Source: Streptosporangiaceae bacterium (GTDB lineage Bacteria > Actinomycetota > Actinomycetes > Streptosporangiales > Streptosporangiaceae). Taken from it: a stretch of DNA of 51,528 bases. The stretch covers positions 1-51,528 of the forward strand of contig JAFAPY010000185.1 in assembly GCA_019246795.1 (NCBI GenBank), given 5' to 3'. The position numbers and the translations under genes were made by a program. The notes under the pieces are model-generated. The model was given only the letters and a program-made list of their open reading frames with translations, did no database searches and was not told the origin of the DNA. Within the stretch, counting starts at the first letter, position 1. Each line of letters begins with the position of its first letter. Positions 49,764 through 51,528 of the stretch are shown piece after piece.

Positions 49764-50866
49764 GACCGGTGCCTCCTGACGTGACGCGGGCGAGCGATGT
49801 CCACGCGCGGCTGCCCACGGACGCCCGGAGTAATCCTGGGTGTCGCTGTTTCGTCCCGCGGTAACCGGCCGGAGGCCGCCAGGCGCTCGCGCTGCGGGAC
49901 CACCACGTACCTGGGGTCCTTGGTTGAGGCGACGCCGGCCTCGAAGGTGCCGAAGCGCTGCAGCAGGCTGCCGCCGAGCACCACCAGGCCGGCCGCGACC
50001 GCGCCGAGGCGGCTGCGGCGGGCCACGGTCGCCGCAGCGACCACCCCCGCCACGTTGCAGACTTCGGCGGCCAGGCGCAGCCGGTGCGCCCGGCCGGACC
50101 GGAAGGCGTCGCTGACCAGGCCGCCACGGCCGTCGATCATCCGGGACGCGGCCACCTCCCCGAGCGTCCCGGCGATGGCCAGCCGGCGGGCGGGACCCGC
50201 CTCGGCCACCGGCGTCAGCAGCATCCCCAGCGCGCCGCCGCTGGCCGCCGCCGACCCCGTGTAGACGAACGGCAGCTCCCGGCGTGCCTCGTGCCAGGCG
50301 GGCACGGCCGTCTGGGCGAGCAGCACCGCGGTGTAGGAGGCCACGCCCGGGGCGAACACCGCCGCGGACAGCCCGGCGGGCCGGGCGGCCGCGCTCAGCA
50401 GCCGGCCGGGCAGCGTCGCGCGCATCCAGGCGGGCAGCAATTCGGCCGCCGCCGCCACCCCGCTGCCGGGCCCGTACGCCGTTAGGATCCAGGTGCCTAC
50501 CGACATCGGTGAGGTGGGCCGGGCCACCCGCAGCATGTGGTGGAACCGCTCGGGCCTGCCCAGGTCGGCGATCAGCAGGTACGCGCTGACGAGCAGGGCG
50601 CCGAAGCCGCCGAGGCGGCTGGCGCGGCGCAGCGCGGGACGGCCGGTCAGGTCGGCGCCGGCCGCGAGCAGCGCGCTGCCGGCCGACATGCCGCCGGTGA
50701 AGAAGTACGCCGGGATCTTCCACTCCCACACCGGCGGTTTCAGCACGGGCCGGCCGTAGTAGGACCGGAACGTCGCCCGCGGCACGGCACGCTCGTCCCG
50801 GCTCCCGTCGGCCCCGGCGCGCCGGTGCCTGCCCTCCGGCCGTGCCCCGGTGTCGCTGCCCGTCAC
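49694..50866 (-). CDS. nrfD: NrfD/PsrC-type membrane anchor of formate dehydrogenase
   Basis: A 390-residue integral membrane subunit with about eight helices. After a charged start comes YYGRPVLKPPVWEWKIPAYF, then FFTGGMSAGSALLAAG, the hallmark of the family, and RVARPTSPMSVGTWILTAYG. NrfD proteins take electrons from the iron-sulfur subunit and reduce quinone. GTG 50866 overlaps the iron-sulfur gene as GTGA. The final ~70 residues are not membrane-like and overlap the SRPBCC gene. Confidence 0.9.
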   Translation of the reverse strand: MTGSDTGARPEGRHRRAGADGSRDERAVPRATFRSYYGRPVLKPPVWEWKIPAYFFTGGMSAGSALLAAGADLTGRPALRRASRLGGFGALLVSAYLLIADLGRPERFHHMLRVARPTSPMSVGTWILTAYGPGSGVAAAAELLPAWMRATLPGRLLSAAARPAGLSAAVFAPGVASYTAVLLAQTAVPAWHEARRELPFVYTGSAAASGGALGMLLTPVAEAGPARRLAIAGTLGEVAASRMIDGRGGLVSDAFRSGRAHRLRLAAEVCNVAGVVAAATVARRSRLGAVAAGLVVLGGSLLQRFGTFEAGVASTKDPRYVVVPQRERLAASGRLPRDETATPRITPGVRGQPRVDIARPRHVRRHRSWHTTGSFGYSAAPASVSASRRC

Positions 50867-51528
50867 CGCCCGCCTCCGCGGACGAACGCCGAGACCGCGG
50901 CGGCCACCAGCACGCCGGCGGCCATCCCCGCGTACCTCCAGGCGGCTGCCAGGTCACGGGTCGGCACCACCGGGTCCGGCGGCAGCCCGTAGGCCTCGGG
51001 CTCGTCGAGCAGCAAGAAGAAAGCGCCGTCGCCGCCGACCCCGTCGCCGGGGTCGTGGCCGTAGAGCCTGGCCTCGGAAACGCCCGCGCCGTGCAGCTGG
51101 TCCAGCCGCAGGGCGGCGCGTTCCCGCAGCTCGTCCAGCGGCCCGAACTGGATGGAGTCGGTGGGGCACGCCTTGGCGCAGGCGGGTTCCAGGCCGCCGC
51201 GCAGCCGGTCATAGCACAACGTGCACTTCCACGCCCGGCCGTCGCCGTGCCGCCGGTCGATGACCCCGTAGGGGCAGCCGGACACGCAGTAGCCGCAGCC
51301 GTTGCAGATATCGGCCTGCACGACCACCGTGCCGAACTCGGTGCGGAACAGCGCCCCGGTCGGGCAGACGTCCAGGCAGCCGGCGTGCGTGCAGTGCTTG
51401 CACACGTCGGAGGCCATCAGCCAGCGGAACTGCGTGCGGCGGTGTTCCCCGGCGGTCCTGCCGGGCAGCTCGAAGGAGGGGAACCCCAGGTCGACCGGGG
51501 CGGTGCCGAGGTCGCCGCCGCCCCGGTC
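50863..51528 (-). CDS. fdhB: Formate dehydrogenase iron-sulfur (beta) subunit, 5' end outside window
   Basis: At least 221 residues; the frame is open to the right edge, so the start is outside. Seen: FRWLMASDVCKHCTHAGCLD, then CNGCGYCVSGCPYGV and CTLCYDRLRGGLEPACAKACP, together ligands for three of the four [4Fe-4S] clusters; the first set lies off-window. A hydrophobic C-terminal anchor (about the last 35 residues, YAGMAAGVLVAAAVSAFV) follows. It links the molybdo/tungsto catalytic subunit to NrfD. The catalytic subunit should be encoded immediately to the right and, given selA/selB/selC here, is probably a selenoprotein. Confidence 0.92.
   Translation of the reverse strand, partial: DRGGGDLGTAPVDLGFPSFELPGRTAGEHRRTQFRWLMASDVCKHCTHAGCLDVCPTGALFRTEFGTVVVQADICNGCGYCVSGCPYGVIDRRHGDGRAWKCTLCYDRLRGGLEPACAKACPTDSIQFGPLDELRERAALRLDQLHGAGVSEARLYGHDPGDGVGGDGAFFLLLDEPEAYGLPPDPVVPTRDLAAAWRYAGMAAGVLVAAAVSAFVRGGGR

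Noticed and set aside
1-51528. A selenoprotein with in-frame TGA inside the window
   Set aside because: I found no gene that continues past an in-frame TGA with a family match; the likely Sec protein, the formate dehydrogenase catalytic subunit, is beyond the right edge.
1-51528. Insertion sequence, integrase or prophage genes
   Set aside because: None of the recognisable proteins belongs to these families, and I saw no terminal inverted repeats flanking a gene block.

Overview
The window is high-GC DNA with dense, overlapping genes, GTG/TTG starts and long spurious antisense frames. It carries mycofactocin genes, a UCA-anticodon tRNA-Sec, DUF5753-type XRE regulation and PASTA-less Ser/Thr kinases, which together point to a soil-type Actinomycetota of the Streptosporangiales/Pseudonocardiales kind. 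I see no IS element, prophage or CRISPR array.

Region 1 (1-15.6 kb) is a mycofactocin and alcohol-oxidation locus. On the minus strand are an NDMA-type methanol dehydrogenase (cut by the left edge) and a probable mycofactocin glycan methyltransferase. Diverging from them is one tightly coupled plus-strand operon: mftA (37 codons), mftB, mftC, two OYE/FadH-like flavoenzymes, then a full Fix/ETF set in the order fixB-fixC-fixX-fixA. A 15-bp perfect hairpin separates it from a convergent aldehyde dehydrogenase. A GAF-domain regulator, a histidine kinase and a LuxR-type response regulator follow as a three-gene operon.

Region 2 (15.8-20.8 kb) is the selenocysteine decoding locus: selC (tRNA-Sec), selB and selA, with a GH13 alpha-glucosidase on the opposite strand between selC and selB. 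The selB frame lacks its expected stop. The likely client is at the far right (region 5): an iron-sulfur subunit and NrfD anchor of a formate dehydrogenase whose catalytic subunit lies beyond the window.

Region 3 (20.8-29.7 kb) has a small membrane protein and three to four multi-spanning glycosyltransferases, then a PCMT-like methyltransferase and a CYTH protein. A 25-bp tandem duplication fuses two of the glycosyltransferase frames.

Region 4 (29.7-43.7 kb) is mixed: an OmpR/HK pair, an RSH-like HD hydrolase, a deletion scar with two truncated genes, DUF1707 and YbjQ proteins, a NagZ-like lipoprotein, a Ser/Thr kinase with a minisatellite-encoded tail, an XRE regulator with a small convergent protein, HrpA helicase and a YbaK deacylase.

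Region 5 (43.7-51.5 kb) opens with an M-box (Mg2+) riboswitch in front of an Nramp-related transporter with non-canonical metal-site motifs. Then comes a minus-strand operon read from the right edge: fdhB, nrfD, SRPBCC protein, Zn-alcohol/formaldehyde dehydrogenase, membrane protein, galT.

Taken together, regions 1, 2 and 5 suggest a one-carbon oxidation island: methanol to formaldehyde with mycofactocin as electron carrier, then formate, then CO2 through a probable Sec-dependent formate dehydrogenase. A family of about 48-bp GC-rich hairpin repeats (six copies) sits at gene 3' ends throughout.
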